A stretch of 64,000 bases of DNA, taken from NCBI GenBank assembly GCA_009781515.1, contig WQXY01000006.1, positions 1 through 64,000 of the forward strand, in the 5' to 3' direction. The notes under the pieces are model-generated. The model ran no database searches, was not told the DNA's origin, and saw only the letters and a list, made by a program, of their open reading frames with translations. A program made the position numbers and the translations under genes. Of this stretch, positions 8,559-17,308 are shown piece after piece. The stretch comes from Oscillospiraceae bacterium. GTDB lineage: Bacteria > Bacillota > Clostridia > Oscillospirales > Oscillospiraceae. Each line of letters begins with the position of its first letter. The first letter of the stretch is position 1.

Positions 8559-10412
8559 ATGCCATCTATAAGCAAGCTTAATAAACAATTAGATAAGCTA
8601 TTTGACGGTCAGGTTGAGGCATACGAAGAAAACGATTGCCTTGTGCTCTCGGGCGAGCTTTCGCGCTGGAGTGACATAGTTACGGCAGGCATGTTAGCTG
8701 TTGCGGAAAACCCTTACGAAACCGTAGTAAACGAAATACTGTGCACGGGCGAAAAACCCCTGCCGATACGAAAACCACGTATGGAAGACAGCCACTTGGA
8801 ATGGGAAGAACCCGACGTGCTCATTATCGGCGGCGGGGTTATCGGGTGCGCCATTGCCCGTGAGCTCTCACGCTATAAGCTTGATATACTTCTTATCGAA
8901 AAAGAAAACGACCTCGCCATGCAAGCCTCAGGGCGCTGCAACGGGCTTGTACATTCGGGTGTCGGTCTTAAGAAAACTCCCTTAAAGCAATGGTACACTA
9001 AAACAGGCAACCAAATGTATGCTAAGCTGTGCAGTGAGCTTGGAGTGCCGTTTCGACGCTGCGGGGAGTATCTGTGCTACACAAACCGCCTGTGGAGCCC
9101 GCTTATGTTCCTCTCGCAGATGTACTGGCGGTGGCAGGGAATGAAAAATGCCAAGGTGGTAAAAGGCGATGCCCTGCACACTGCAGAGCCCGGTCTTGGC
9201 AGTGATATAAGTGCGGCGCTATTTTTCCCCGATGCAGGCGTTGTATGTCCGCACACTCTGACGATTGCCCTCGCAGAAAATGCCGTACAAAACGGTGCTT
9301 TTATTACATTTAACACAATGGTTCAAGGCATGACGGTCGAAGACGGCTTAATTACAGGTGTTTTAACAAACCGCGGCACTATCAAGCCAAAGGTGGTTGT
9401 AAACGCATCAGGAGCATTCTGTGAGGATATAGCGGCAATGGCAGGCGACCGTTTCTTCTCGGTTCACCCCGTAAAAGGCACAAATGTGGTAATTGACAGG
9501 AAATATGCGGGCGATTTGGCGAGAGCTGCGGTTTCCTCGTACGGAAAGCCGCCCGGCAGGCGTAAAAAACGCTCCAAAACCGTCTTTGGTACGGTTTTGC
9601 GTACAATGTACGGCACGGTAGTGGCAGGAACAGATAACTTGGAGACTATTAATAAAGAGGATTTCTCTACACATTCATACTCGGTGAGCAAAGTAATTAC
9701 GGGTTGCAAGCGGATAGTGCCCGAGCTTGACGAAAAGCAGGCAATTACATATTACTCGGGAATTAACGCTCCTACCTACGAGGGTGATTATATAGTTTCC
9801 AAAGGAAAAATGACGACAAATATAGTACATGCCGCAGGAATTTCAACACCGGGACTTACGGCTGCCCCCGCCATTGCGGTTGACATTGTTGATATGGTGG
9901 CGGATTTGTTCGGCGGAAAGAATTCCTTAAAGTCAAACACAGAATTTGACCCTGTTCGAAAAGCACCAATACGCCTTGCAGACCTCGATTTTGACACAAG
10001 AGCGGAGCTGATTGCCTCAAATCCCGACTATGGAATTATTGTTTGCCGATGTGAGAACATCAGCAAAGCAGAGGTCATAGAGGTTCTTGGCAGAAATGTC
10101 CGCTGCGACTCGCTCGACGGTATCAAGCGGCGTATACGTCCCGGCAGGGGACGCTGTCAGGGTTCGTTTTGCAGCCCTATAATACACGACCTGATAGCTT
10201 CCGAAAAGAGATTAACGCCGCAGCATATCCGCAAAAGCGGCAGCGGCAGCGAGATAACCTACGGAAGCTCTAAGGCAATAGCTCATAAAAAGAGCTCGGC
10301 AATCCATTTTTCAAAAGAAAGCGGCACGGACAAGGATATAAAAGAAAAAGCGAGAAAGGTATTGCTCGCACAATCAGATAAAAGCAAAAGAAGCGACGAA
10401 GACGACGATTAA
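8559..10412 (+). CDS. FAD-dependent oxidoreductase, GlpA type, with BFD [2Fe-2S] domain
   Basis: 617 residues, ATG five bases after GAGGG. Residues 1-75 form an extra BON-like N-terminal domain, unusual for this family. A Rossmann GGGVIG motif starts at residue 91 and opens a DAO-type FAD domain with GRCNGLVHSG. About 488-545 is a BFD-like iron-sulfur domain (CRCEN and CQGSFC). The last 60 residues are charged low complexity ending SDEDDD. In Clostridia this protein, a Pyr_redox_2 protein and a DUF1667 protein form a cluster taken to be an anaerobic glycerol-3-phosphate dehydrogenase. The two partners follow directly here, but no glpK or glpF is visible, so the substrate is inferred. Confidence 0.85.
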   Translation: MPSISKLNKQLDKLFDGQVEAYEENDCLVLSGELSRWSDIVTAGMLAVAENPYETVVNEILCTGEKPLPIRKPRMEDSHLEWEEPDVLIIGGGVIGCAIARELSRYKLDILLIEKENDLAMQASGRCNGLVHSGVGLKKTPLKQWYTKTGNQMYAKLCSELGVPFRRCGEYLCYTNRLWSPLMFLSQMYWRWQGMKNAKVVKGDALHTAEPGLGSDISAALFFPDAGVVCPHTLTIALAENAVQNGAFITFNTMVQGMTVEDGLITGVLTNRGTIKPKVVVNASGAFCEDIAAMAGDRFFSVHPVKGTNVVIDRKYAGDLARAAVSSYGKPPGRRKKRSKTVFGTVLRTMYGTVVAGTDNLETINKEDFSTHSYSVSKVITGCKRIVPELDEKQAITYYSGINAPTYEGDYIVSKGKMTTNIVHAAGISTPGLTAAPAIAVDIVDMVADLFGGKNSLKSNTEFDPVRKAPIRLADLDFDTRAELIASNPDYGIIVCRCENISKAEVIEVLGRNVRCDSLDGIKRRIRPGRGRCQGSFCSPIIHDLIASEKRLTPQHIRKSGSGSEITYGSSKAIAHKKSSAIHFSKESGTDKDIKEKARKVLLAQSDKSKRSDEDDD

Positions 10413-10440
10413 ACGTTAAAAAGAGTAGTGTGGTTTGAGT

Positions 10441-11688
10441 ATGACAATAAGTAGATTTGGTGTTACTGTCATTGGCGGAGGTCCGGCAGGTATAGCTGCA
10501 GCTATTGCAGCGTCTGTTGACGGAGCTTCTGTCCTGCTTATAGAGCGCGGAGCACGCCTTGGAGGCATGTTAAAGCAATGTATCCATGACGGCTTTGGAA
10601 GCGAAAGATATGGCGAGCAGCTCACGGGACCCGAGTACGCGTTCAAAGACATTTCGACTCTCCAAGAGACAAATGTAGTTGTCATGCTGCAGACGACAAT
10701 TCTCGATATATTCAGCAATGACAACATAATTCAGATGAACCTATGTAATAGACACGGGACTGTTATAGCGGAAACGAAGTCTGTGATACTCGCAACAGGC
10801 TCACGAGAGAAAACCGCAATTCAGACGAATATTCATGGCACAAAACCGACCGGAGTTATGACAGCAGGCACAGCGCAGTATTATTTGAACGTTATGGGTC
10901 AGCTCCCTGTGCAGCGCTGCATAATTCTCGGAAGTGATGATGCAGCTTTAATTACAGCCAGAAGACTTACAATTGAGGGAGCAAAGGTTGCGGGAGTGTA
11001 CGAACCGTCAGATAAGCCTGCAGGGCAGCTCAAAAACGTCTCGCAGTGCCTGTTTGAGTACGAAATCCCCTTAGAACTCGGACATACGGTAACAAGAACA
11101 TTTGGCTCACAGCGATTGCGTGCTGTGGAGCTTTGCAGGGTTGATAAAGCGGGAGTTCCAATCAGAGGCAGCGAAAAAATCGAAAAATGCGACGGTCTTA
11201 TATTATCCACAGGTCTTATTCCCGAAAATGAGATTGCAGAGAAGCTCGGCGTCCCGATAAGTAAGGACACAAACGGTCCGATATGTGACCAAAATAATAT
11301 GACACTTATAGGCGGAGTTTTTACATGCGGAAATGCAATGAACGTTTTTGATAAAGTAGAATACGTGTCGCAGAGCGGCGAAAATGCCGGAAGAAGTGCT
11401 TCAAGATATATGCCGCAGGAGCGTAGAGTAATTGAAATTACAGCAGGTAAGGAAATCCTTACGCTTGTTCCGCAGTATATTGACTATGATATTCTTTTTG
11501 GCGATACGGTGATGTATTTCCGCTGTGCAAGTGAAAGACGTGATGCAACTGTTCGGGTTTTGGTGGACGGCAGAGAGGTGTTTGCACAAAAGTATGAAAT
11601 TCTGCGACCTGCCGTTACCGAAAAAATCGTTGTGAACCTCGCAGCAGGACTCACAGCCGAAAGTAATATAACACTACGGATTGAATAA
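10441..11688 (+). CDS. NAD(P)/FAD-dependent oxidoreductase, partner of the GlpA-type protein
   Basis: 415 residues from ATG 10441; an in-frame TTG at 10435 is possible and the ribosome site is weak. The N-terminus has the FAD-binding GGGPAGIAAA motif, then GGMLKQCIHDGFG, which carries the redox-type cysteine of this subfamily, and ATGSRE. A second nucleotide-binding region contains IILGSDDAAL. The C-terminal 80 residues are a separate beta-rich segment. In the three-gene cluster this subunit is thought to pass electrons between the G3P-oxidising subunit and the downstream carrier. Its position, 28 bases after that gene, fits. Confidence 0.8.
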   Translation: MTISRFGVTVIGGGPAGIAAAIAASVDGASVLLIERGARLGGMLKQCIHDGFGSERYGEQLTGPEYAFKDISTLQETNVVVMLQTTILDIFSNDNIIQMNLCNRHGTVIAETKSVILATGSREKTAIQTNIHGTKPTGVMTAGTAQYYLNVMGQLPVQRCIILGSDDAALITARRLTIEGAKVAGVYEPSDKPAGQLKNVSQCLFEYEIPLELGHTVTRTFGSQRLRAVELCRVDKAGVPIRGSEKIEKCDGLILSTGLIPENEIAEKLGVPISKDTNGPICDQNNMTLIGGVFTCGNAMNVFDKVEYVSQSGENAGRSASRYMPQERRVIEITAGKEILTLVPQYIDYDILFGDTVMYFRCASERRDATVRVLVDGREVFAQKYEILRPAVTEKIVVNLAAGLTAESNITLRIE

Positions 11689-11712
11689 CATCAAAATAGG
11701 GAGTGCTAAGAT

Positions 11713-12351
11713 ATGAAAAAGTTATATTGTCTGTCTTGTACAAACAACTGTTTACTTACAATAATGGCGGGATCGGGCTTGTCTCCGGTTGTGACAGGAA
11801 ACGATTGCCTAAAGGGTCAGGACTTTGCAGAGGACTGGGTGGACAACTCGGAGAGAACCCTTACAACCACTGTGAGGACTAAGTTTCCCGACATTCCGGT
11901 TATATCAGTCCGTACGGAGCAGCCGATAGCAAGAAATGCAATACCTGATGCTATGCACGAGATAAATGCAAAGATTGTTGAAACGGAGCTTGGCTGCGGA
12001 GACACTCTGATTGAAGACGTTGCAGGCACCGGCGTCCGTGTGATTGTCACATCATTTGCACTCATGCAGCTTGGAGCAGAGCTTGAAAATAAAAATGAGC
12101 AGCTTAACAGAGCTGCTTCGGGAGGAGCGTCGGCTGCGACGGGCGGGGGTATCGGTACGGTAAGGAAAGAGTCCACTATTAAGGTTTTGGACGACATTGG
12201 CGAGGATGCTGTCGGTGGTTTTGTGGGTGCTGCGGGCGAAGCTGTCGGTGTCGAAGACGCAGAAGTCGACGAACAGGACAAAAATGATGACGGAAAGAAA
12301 AGCAAAGAAATATATGTAAGGAAAGGCCGTGCCCAACTAAACCGCAGGTAA
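11713..12351 (+). CDS. DUF1667 protein with a long low-complexity tail
   Basis: 212 residues, after a GGGAGTG site. The first 125 residues are a complete DUF1667 domain: CLSCTNNCLL, VTGNDCLKGQDFA and the conserved PIPV-like segment (QPIARNAIPDAMHEINA). This is the small third member of the clostridial GlpA-type cluster and may bind a metal or iron-sulfur cluster through its cysteines. From residue 125 there is an unusual tail of 85 residues rich in Gly, Ala, Asp and Glu, ending in a basic stretch. Family members as I know them stop near 120 residues. The frame stays open to the end, so the tail is probably translated. Confidence 0.8.
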   Translation: MKKLYCLSCTNNCLLTIMAGSGLSPVVTGNDCLKGQDFAEDWVDNSERTLTTTVRTKFPDIPVISVRTEQPIARNAIPDAMHEINAKIVETELGCGDTLIEDVAGTGVRVIVTSFALMQLGAELENKNEQLNRAASGGASAATGGGIGTVRKESTIKVLDDIGEDAVGGFVGAAGEAVGVEDAEVDEQDKNDDGKKSKEIYVRKGRAQLNRR

Positions 12352-12371
12352 GGAACATCGGGGAATACCGC

Positions 12372-13667
12372 TTAACCCATCTTACGGTTATATCTTTGGT
12401 CTTCGCGTTCGCTCAGACCTTTGATGTCGGCACCGACGTCCGAAAGCTTTGAAATCATTTTTTCATAACCACGCTCGATGTAGTTGACACCGTCAATTAC
12501 AGTTCTGCCGCGTGCCGACAGCCCTGCGATGACAAGAGCAGCACCTGCACGAAGGTCACTTGCTTTAATCGGAGCGCCCGAAAGATACGGAACCCCCTCA
12601 ATGATAGCGCTCCTGCCGTTTACGCGGATTTGAGCGCCCATTTTAACAAGCTCGTCGACATACTTAAATCTGTTGTCCCAAACACCCTCTGTGATAGTGC
12701 TTGTACCCTCTGCGAGACAAAGAACGGTGGATATTTGGGGCTGCATATCTGTCGGGAAGCCGGGGTATGGCATTGTTTTTACATGTGTTTTAAGAAGCGG
12801 AGCGTCTCTTTGAACGATAACAGAGTCTTCAAGCTCCACAACGGTAACTCCCATTTCACGAAGCTTGACGGAAATCGACTCAAGATGCTTGGGAATAACG
12901 TCTTTGATGACCACACGGCCACCCGCACCCGCAACTGCCATCATGTATGTGCCTGCTTCGATTTGGTCGGGGATAATAGAATAAAATCCGCCGGACATAC
13001 GCTTAACGCCACGAACACGGATTTCGTTTGTACCTGCACCGCGGATATCTGCACCCATTGAGTTGAGGAAGTTTGCGAGGTCAACTATATGCGGCTCTCT
13101 TGCTGCGTTTTCGATGACTGTGCGACCTTGGGCAAGAGCAGCTCCGAGCATGAGGTTGATTGTAGCACCGACGGAAACAACGTCAAGATAAATTGTAACA
13201 CCGCGCAGTGTATCACCCGTAACCGCTGTGACAATGCCGTTTCTGACGCTGACATTGGCACCCATTGCGGTAAAGCCTTTGATGTGTTGGTCAATCGGAC
13301 GCACGCCGCCAAAATTACAGCCGCCCGGCATAGCAACATCTGCTCTGCCAAAACGGCCAAGAAGTGAACCTATAAGATAGTACGACGCTCTGATGCGGCG
13401 CATCATATCAAATGTAGCATGTGTGGTGCCGACGCGTGTGCAGTCGATATCGAGAGTACGTTTGTCAACAACACGTATCTTTGCACCCATTTCCTTGAGA
13501 ATAGAAAGAAGCGTCTTAACGTCGGAAATCTCGGGGAGATTTTCGATCCTGCAGACGCCGTCTACCATGAGGGCTGCGGGGATTATAGCGACAGCGGCAT
13601 TTTTTGCACCGCTGATTTCGATTTCACCGTGAAGGGGATTGCCACCGTTTATGACATATTTTGTCAC
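12372..13667 (-). CDS. murA: UDP-N-acetylglucosamine 1-carboxyvinyltransferase MurA
   Basis: 431 residues from GTG 13667, five bases after AGAGGTG; the longer TTG start at 13685 would include that site. Transfers enolpyruvate from PEP to UDP-GlcNAc, the first committed step of peptidoglycan synthesis, in the cytoplasm. Visible are SGAKNA (Lys22), PGGCNFGGVRP with the catalytic, fosfomycin-target Cys117, and PDQIEAGTYM. Length is normal for the family. It converges with the DUF1667 gene (20-base gap, no clear terminator) and has its own promoter at 13720-13748. Confidence 0.95.
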   Translation of the reverse strand: MTKYVINGGNPLHGEIEISGAKNAAVAIIPAALMVDGVCRIENLPEISDVKTLLSILKEMGAKIRVVDKRTLDIDCTRVGTTHATFDMMRRIRASYYLIGSLLGRFGRADVAMPGGCNFGGVRPIDQHIKGFTAMGANVSVRNGIVTAVTGDTLRGVTIYLDVVSVGATINLMLGAALAQGRTVIENAAREPHIVDLANFLNSMGADIRGAGTNEIRVRGVKRMSGGFYSIIPDQIEAGTYMMAVAGAGGRVVIKDVIPKHLESISVKLREMGVTVVELEDSVIVQRDAPLLKTHVKTMPYPGFPTDMQPQISTVLCLAEGTSTITEGVWDNRFKYVDELVKMGAQIRVNGRSAIIEGVPYLSGAPIKASDLRAGAALVIAGLSARGRTVIDGVNYIERGYEKMISKLSDVGADIKGLSEREDQRYNRKMG

Positions 13668-13719
13668 AAGCACACCTCTTACCAAACGTTTTGGCTACAT
13701 TTTGTAACATATTTCGTGT

Positions 13720-13748
13720 ATTGTACAACATTTTGTGATTTATTGCAA
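13720..13748 (-). promoter_or_regulatory. murA promoter
   Basis: On the minus strand: TTGCAA (13743-13748), 17-base spacer, TACAAT (13720-13725). The gene start is 53 bases downstream. Confidence 0.7.
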
Positions 13749-13789
13749 GAGTTTTGTTACTATTTTTTCATAAAAATTTCATAAAAATC

Positions 13790-14662
13790 TCACAAACACT
13801 CCAACAACTGGGGTACCTTGTCTTCGAGACCGAGCGGCATTATGTGCAGACCCTGACAGTAGGGTCTGCATTCTTTTATGACCCTTGCTGCAATTTCGAC
13901 ACCTGTCTCTCCGGACTTCGCCCTTTCGGGGTCTGCGGCAAGCTCGTCTATGATAAACTGAGGAATACTCACTCCTGCGATATTTTTGTTCATAAACTCT
14001 GCCATACGTGCCGACTTTAGTATTACTATCCCAAGCATGACAGGTACACCAAAGCTTTTTGCCCTACTGATAAAGCTGATGAACCTCTCAGGATCATAAA
14101 CAGTCTGAGTCTGGAAAAATTCTGCTCCCGCCCGAACCTTGGCATCCATTTTATGAAGCTGAGCGTTTACGCTGTCGCTGCAGGGCGAAACAACTGCGCC
14201 TTTTGCGAACTTGGGAGCACTGCCCGTCAGCTTATTGCCGTCTAAATCGCTGCCGCTCTCTAACATTGAAGCAGCTTTGAGCAGGGAAACAGAGTCAAGG
14301 TCGTAAACAGGCTTTGAATTTGGAGCGTCGCCGAGTGTCGTATGGTCGCCTGTAAGCAAAAGAACGTTATTTATACCAAAGTATGCGGCACTGAGCAGGT
14401 CGGACTGCAGGGCTATTCTGTTTCTGTCACGGCAAGTCAGCTGCAGTACCGGAGTATGCCCGTTATCAAGCAGTGCTTTGCAGGTGGCAAGGCTGCCGAG
14501 CTTCATTACCGAAGCCTGACAGTCGGTTACATTAATTGCATGGACACACCGAAGATATTTATCGGCTCTGTCAAGCAAAGTCTCAAGCGAGCACCCCTTG
14601 GGAGGACCAACCTCCGAGGTTATCACAAATTCCCCTTGCTTAAATAAATCTGTCAGTAACAT
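13790..14662 (-). CDS. metF: 5,10-methylenetetrahydrofolate reductase, MetF subunit
   Basis: 290 residues from ATG 14662, which follows AGAGGTG by five bases; an upstream in-frame ATG at 14680 would overlap that site. A flavin TIM-barrel protein that reduces methylene-THF to methyl-THF. Recognisable are SEVGPPKG near the start, NVTDCQ, LQLTCRDRN and LLTGD. It is the last gene of a three-gene operon with the MetV-like protein and the RnfC-like fusion. That set is the acetogen-type MTHFR complex of the methyl branch of the Wood-Ljungdahl pathway. No other pathway gene is in the window, so acetogenesis itself is unproven. Confidence 0.9.
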   Translation of the reverse strand: MLLTDLFKQGEFVITSEVGPPKGCSLETLLDRADKYLRCVHAINVTDCQASVMKLGSLATCKALLDNGHTPVLQLTCRDRNRIALQSDLLSAAYFGINNVLLLTGDHTTLGDAPNSKPVYDLDSVSLLKAASMLESGSDLDGNKLTGSAPKFAKGAVVSPCSDSVNAQLHKMDAKVRAGAEFFQTQTVYDPERFISFISRAKSFGVPVMLGIVILKSARMAEFMNKNIAGVSIPQFIIDELAADPERAKSGETGVEIAARVIKECRPYCQGLHIMPLGLEDKVPQLLECL

Positions 14663-14680
14663 AAAATCACCTCTATACAT

Positions 14681-15256
14681 TTATGGTGTGGGTGGGTTAT
14701 ACAAGGCAAGACGCTTATAAATACGTTCCCAACCACACTCCACTGCACTGTCTGTCTCGCACATGCCGTTTTTTGCTCCTCCACACCCTCCGCCCAAAAG
14801 ACTCTTGGCGCAGGAGGTAATCGGGCAGATTGCAGCTGTTTCATTTAAGTGGCACTCGCCGCAAAGAGCGCAGTCGAACTTAAAGGGCGTTAAGCCTTGA
14901 AAACCGGGCACTTTTAAGGTGTCGCAGACGGAAATTACCGTTGCGCTGCTTACATTCCTTACTTTTCCGCAAAGAGCCTGAACACCAACTCCGCAGGAAG
15001 CTACCAAAATCGTATCAAATTCATTTAATAAATCTGCGTTATTTTGCAGGTATAAATCGAGATGCTCTTGAGAGCACATATATACAAGCTCGAAGATAGC
15101 GTTATCCGTTCCGCTGACCATAATCTTGTTAAGCACTGCAACTACGTCCTTTTCGGGATAGTGAACCTCGCTGCAACCCTCACAGCAAAGTGCAATAACT
15201 CTCCCGCTGACAAGCGGCAGAATTTCATCTACAGGTTTTACCTTTGTAATCAGCAT
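14681..15256 (-). CDS. metV: MetV-like zinc-binding subunit of methylenetetrahydrofolate reductase
   Basis: 191 residues from ATG 15256. That ATG sits inside the last codons of the RnfC-like gene (7-base overlap), with AAAGGAAAG upstream, so translation is coupled. Belongs to the MTHFR_C (MetV) family: CCEGC near residue 25, SCGVGVQAL, a CALCGEC cluster, then CPITSCAKSLLGGGCGG and KNGMCE. In acetogens MetV binds zinc or iron-sulfur and partners MetF. A stop and 18 bases separate it from metF. The preceding gene product carries a second, related copy of this domain. Confidence 0.85.
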   Translation of the reverse strand: MLITKVKPVDEILPLVSGRVIALCCEGCSEVHYPEKDVVAVLNKIMVSGTDNAIFELVYMCSQEHLDLYLQNNADLLNEFDTILVASCGVGVQALCGKVRNVSSATVISVCDTLKVPGFQGLTPFKFDCALCGECHLNETAAICPITSCAKSLLGGGCGGAKNGMCETDSAVECGWERIYKRLALYNPPTP

Positions 15257-17235
15257 AAGTTTTTCTTTCCTTTTCGTACAGCTCCCGTTATATCTATTCC
15301 CGACGGACAAATGTAGTCACAGCAAGCACATTCAATGCAATGATTAACGTTCATCTGTGCCATTGCGCTGAAATTATCCGTTGCTTCATAGTGCGGATAG
15401 TATAGAGGAAGCAGTTCCATGGGGCAAACATTAACACAACGTCCACACTTGATACAGTCGCTCGACCATGTAATGCTCCGAGAGGTTGCGATTACAGCGT
15501 TTGTGCCTTTTATGACAGGAACGTCGAAGTTATCAAGTAAACTACCCATCATCACGCCGCCAAGCCTTATCTCGGCATCATCTTCCACACCGCAATAATC
15601 CAGTAATTTGAGTGCCGAAGTGCCAATTCGCACCATATAATTGCCCTTATTCCTTACTTTTTCGCCGGAGACGGTTACAGCACGTTCTATAAGGGGCATT
15701 CCTCGTGTGAAAGCATCGCCAATGGCTCTTGCGGTGCTGACATTGAGAACAATGGTTCCGACATCGTATGGACGCTGCCCCGGTTCGAGCTTTCGACCCA
15801 AAGCACGGGCAATTAACATTCTTTCTGCCCCCTGAGGATACTTCGACCATAAAGCCATAACAAAAATATCATCTATTTCATCGGTTTTTGCCTCTAAATG
15901 ACGTATAGCGTCACTTTTGTTGTCGGATATGACTATTATACCCTGCTTTGCTCCTGTGCACTTTAAGATGATTTTGAGCCCGTTTATTATATCATCGGCA
16001 TATTCAAGCATAATTCTGTGGTCTGCGGTGATATACGGCTCAGACTCACAGCCGTTGAGAAGTATTGTATCTATGGGTTTTTGAGCTTTTAGCTTAATGG
16101 GAGTTGGAAAACCTGCTCCACCCATGCCTACAATACCCTTTTCCGCTATTATTGCGTCTATATCATAGATGTCCAAGTCCTCCCAATAGGGTATCGGTAT
16201 GACGGATTTATGCAATTTATCCTTTCCGTCCGAAATGATTGTTACACATACCGTTTCGTGCTGAGCAGTCAGGTGACGATATGAAGCAATCTCGCTTACA
16301 ACCCCACTAACACTGGCATGTACGCTGCTGCTGAGAGTTCCGACAGCCTCGCCAATCTTCTGTCCAACCATTACATAATCCCCAACACGCACGATAGGTT
16401 CGGCTGACATGCCTGCATGTTGTGACATCGGTAAAACGACTTTTTCGGGGAGTGGAAACTTTTGTAAAGTAAGGAAAGCGGAGAAAACCTTACGATGCTT
16501 CAAATACAGTCCGCCATAGAAGCTTTCGTCGCGTTTCTTCTGTATTTGCAATGCCAAATCGGCTGTATCATGCTTGCTGATTTTGTTGTAATTATAGACA
16601 CAAATGTCATCAAGCTGTGTAAAATCGTTCATTATAGCAGGCATAATATCGTTTGAATTAGCATTGTGGTCAAGTGATTTTTGACTGATTATCTGCTCCC
16701 AAGCGCAATCTTTTTCTGCATCTGTCTCACATTTTCCGTTTTTCGACCCGCCGCACTGGCCTGTAAGTAAGCCCTTAGAGCACTGCGTAACAGGGCAAAT
16801 GCCGTTTGTAGTGCTTAAAAAGCACTGCCCGCAGGCATCACACTGCTTATCTGTAAGGGATATACCGTGATTACCGCTGTCTTTAATGCTGTCGCAGGCA
16901 GTATAAACCGGAATTTTTGCAAGCTCTGCAACACTTTGGACCCCAATGCCGCAGGAAATCACAACAATTGCAGAGGCTTGGTAAGGCAAGTTACTCAGCA
17001 GTTTTGATAATCTATGTGAGTTACAAAGAAAGTCAACCCGCTGTGCAGCAGTGACATTAACACCTAAGTCTCTTGCAATTGCAAGAAAATCATCAAGCTC
17101 AGGCTCATTAGCACAGCTGCCGTCAAAAGGTTTGAAACACTTGTTGCATGAGAGAACAAGCAAATTATCCTTGCCCTCAAGCAACAAGGACAACTCATTA
17201 TTACTTTTTAACTTAAACTTCGTATAATCTTGCAT
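15250..17235 (-). CDS. RnfC-like NADH/FMN/iron-sulfur protein fused to an N-terminal MetV-like domain
   Basis: 661 residues from ATG 17235. The frame opens further to 17337, but that extension overlaps the divergent topoisomerase gene. Residues about 1-190 repeat the MetV layout: CNKCF, SCGIGVQSV, CDACGQC, CPVTQCSKGLLTGQCGG, NGKCE. About 255-590 is RnfC/complex I 51-kDa type with GMGGAGFPTPIKL for NADH and FMN and an SLBB-like part. The C-terminus has two 4Fe-4S motifs, CIKCGRCVNVCP and CIECACCDYICP. RnfC2 feeds NADH electrons to MetVF in acetogens. The fusion suggests a second MetV-type interaction. No SD is evident, and the -10 box lies just upstream of the ATG, so the message may be nearly leaderless. 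Confidence 0.85.
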   Translation of the reverse strand: MQDYTKFKLKSNNELSLLLEGKDNLLVLSCNKCFKPFDGSCANEPELDDFLAIARDLGVNVTAAQRVDFLCNSHRLSKLLSNLPYQASAIVVISCGIGVQSVAELAKIPVYTACDSIKDSGNHGISLTDKQCDACGQCFLSTTNGICPVTQCSKGLLTGQCGGSKNGKCETDAEKDCAWEQIISQKSLDHNANSNDIMPAIMNDFTQLDDICVYNYNKISKHDTADLALQIQKKRDESFYGGLYLKHRKVFSAFLTLQKFPLPEKVVLPMSQHAGMSAEPIVRVGDYVMVGQKIGEAVGTLSSSVHASVSGVVSEIASYRHLTAQHETVCVTIISDGKDKLHKSVIPIPYWEDLDIYDIDAIIAEKGIVGMGGAGFPTPIKLKAQKPIDTILLNGCESEPYITADHRIMLEYADDIINGLKIILKCTGAKQGIIVISDNKSDAIRHLEAKTDEIDDIFVMALWSKYPQGAERMLIARALGRKLEPGQRPYDVGTIVLNVSTARAIGDAFTRGMPLIERAVTVSGEKVRNKGNYMVRIGTSALKLLDYCGVEDDAEIRLGGVMMGSLLDNFDVPVIKGTNAVIATSRSITWSSDCIKCGRCVNVCPMELLPLYYPHYEATDNFSAMAQMNVNHCIECACCDYICPSGIDITGAVRKGKKNLC

Positions 17236-17270
17236 ATTGCGAGTATATACTATATAATGTATCATTACAA
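17230..17270. promoter_or_regulatory. Overlapping divergent promoters for the MTHFR operon and the topoisomerase genes
   Basis: Plus strand: TTGCAT (17230-17235), 17-base spacer, TATAAT (17253-17258). Minus strand: TTGTAA (17265-17270), 17-base spacer, TATACT (17242-17247). The two promoters overlap almost completely, with an 8-bp palindrome GTATATAC (17243-17250) between the -10 boxes, so they should compete for polymerase. Confidence 0.65.
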
Positions 17271-17308
17271 GATGATACAAACAAAATGTAGAAAGCAAAA
17301 GAGAGCAG

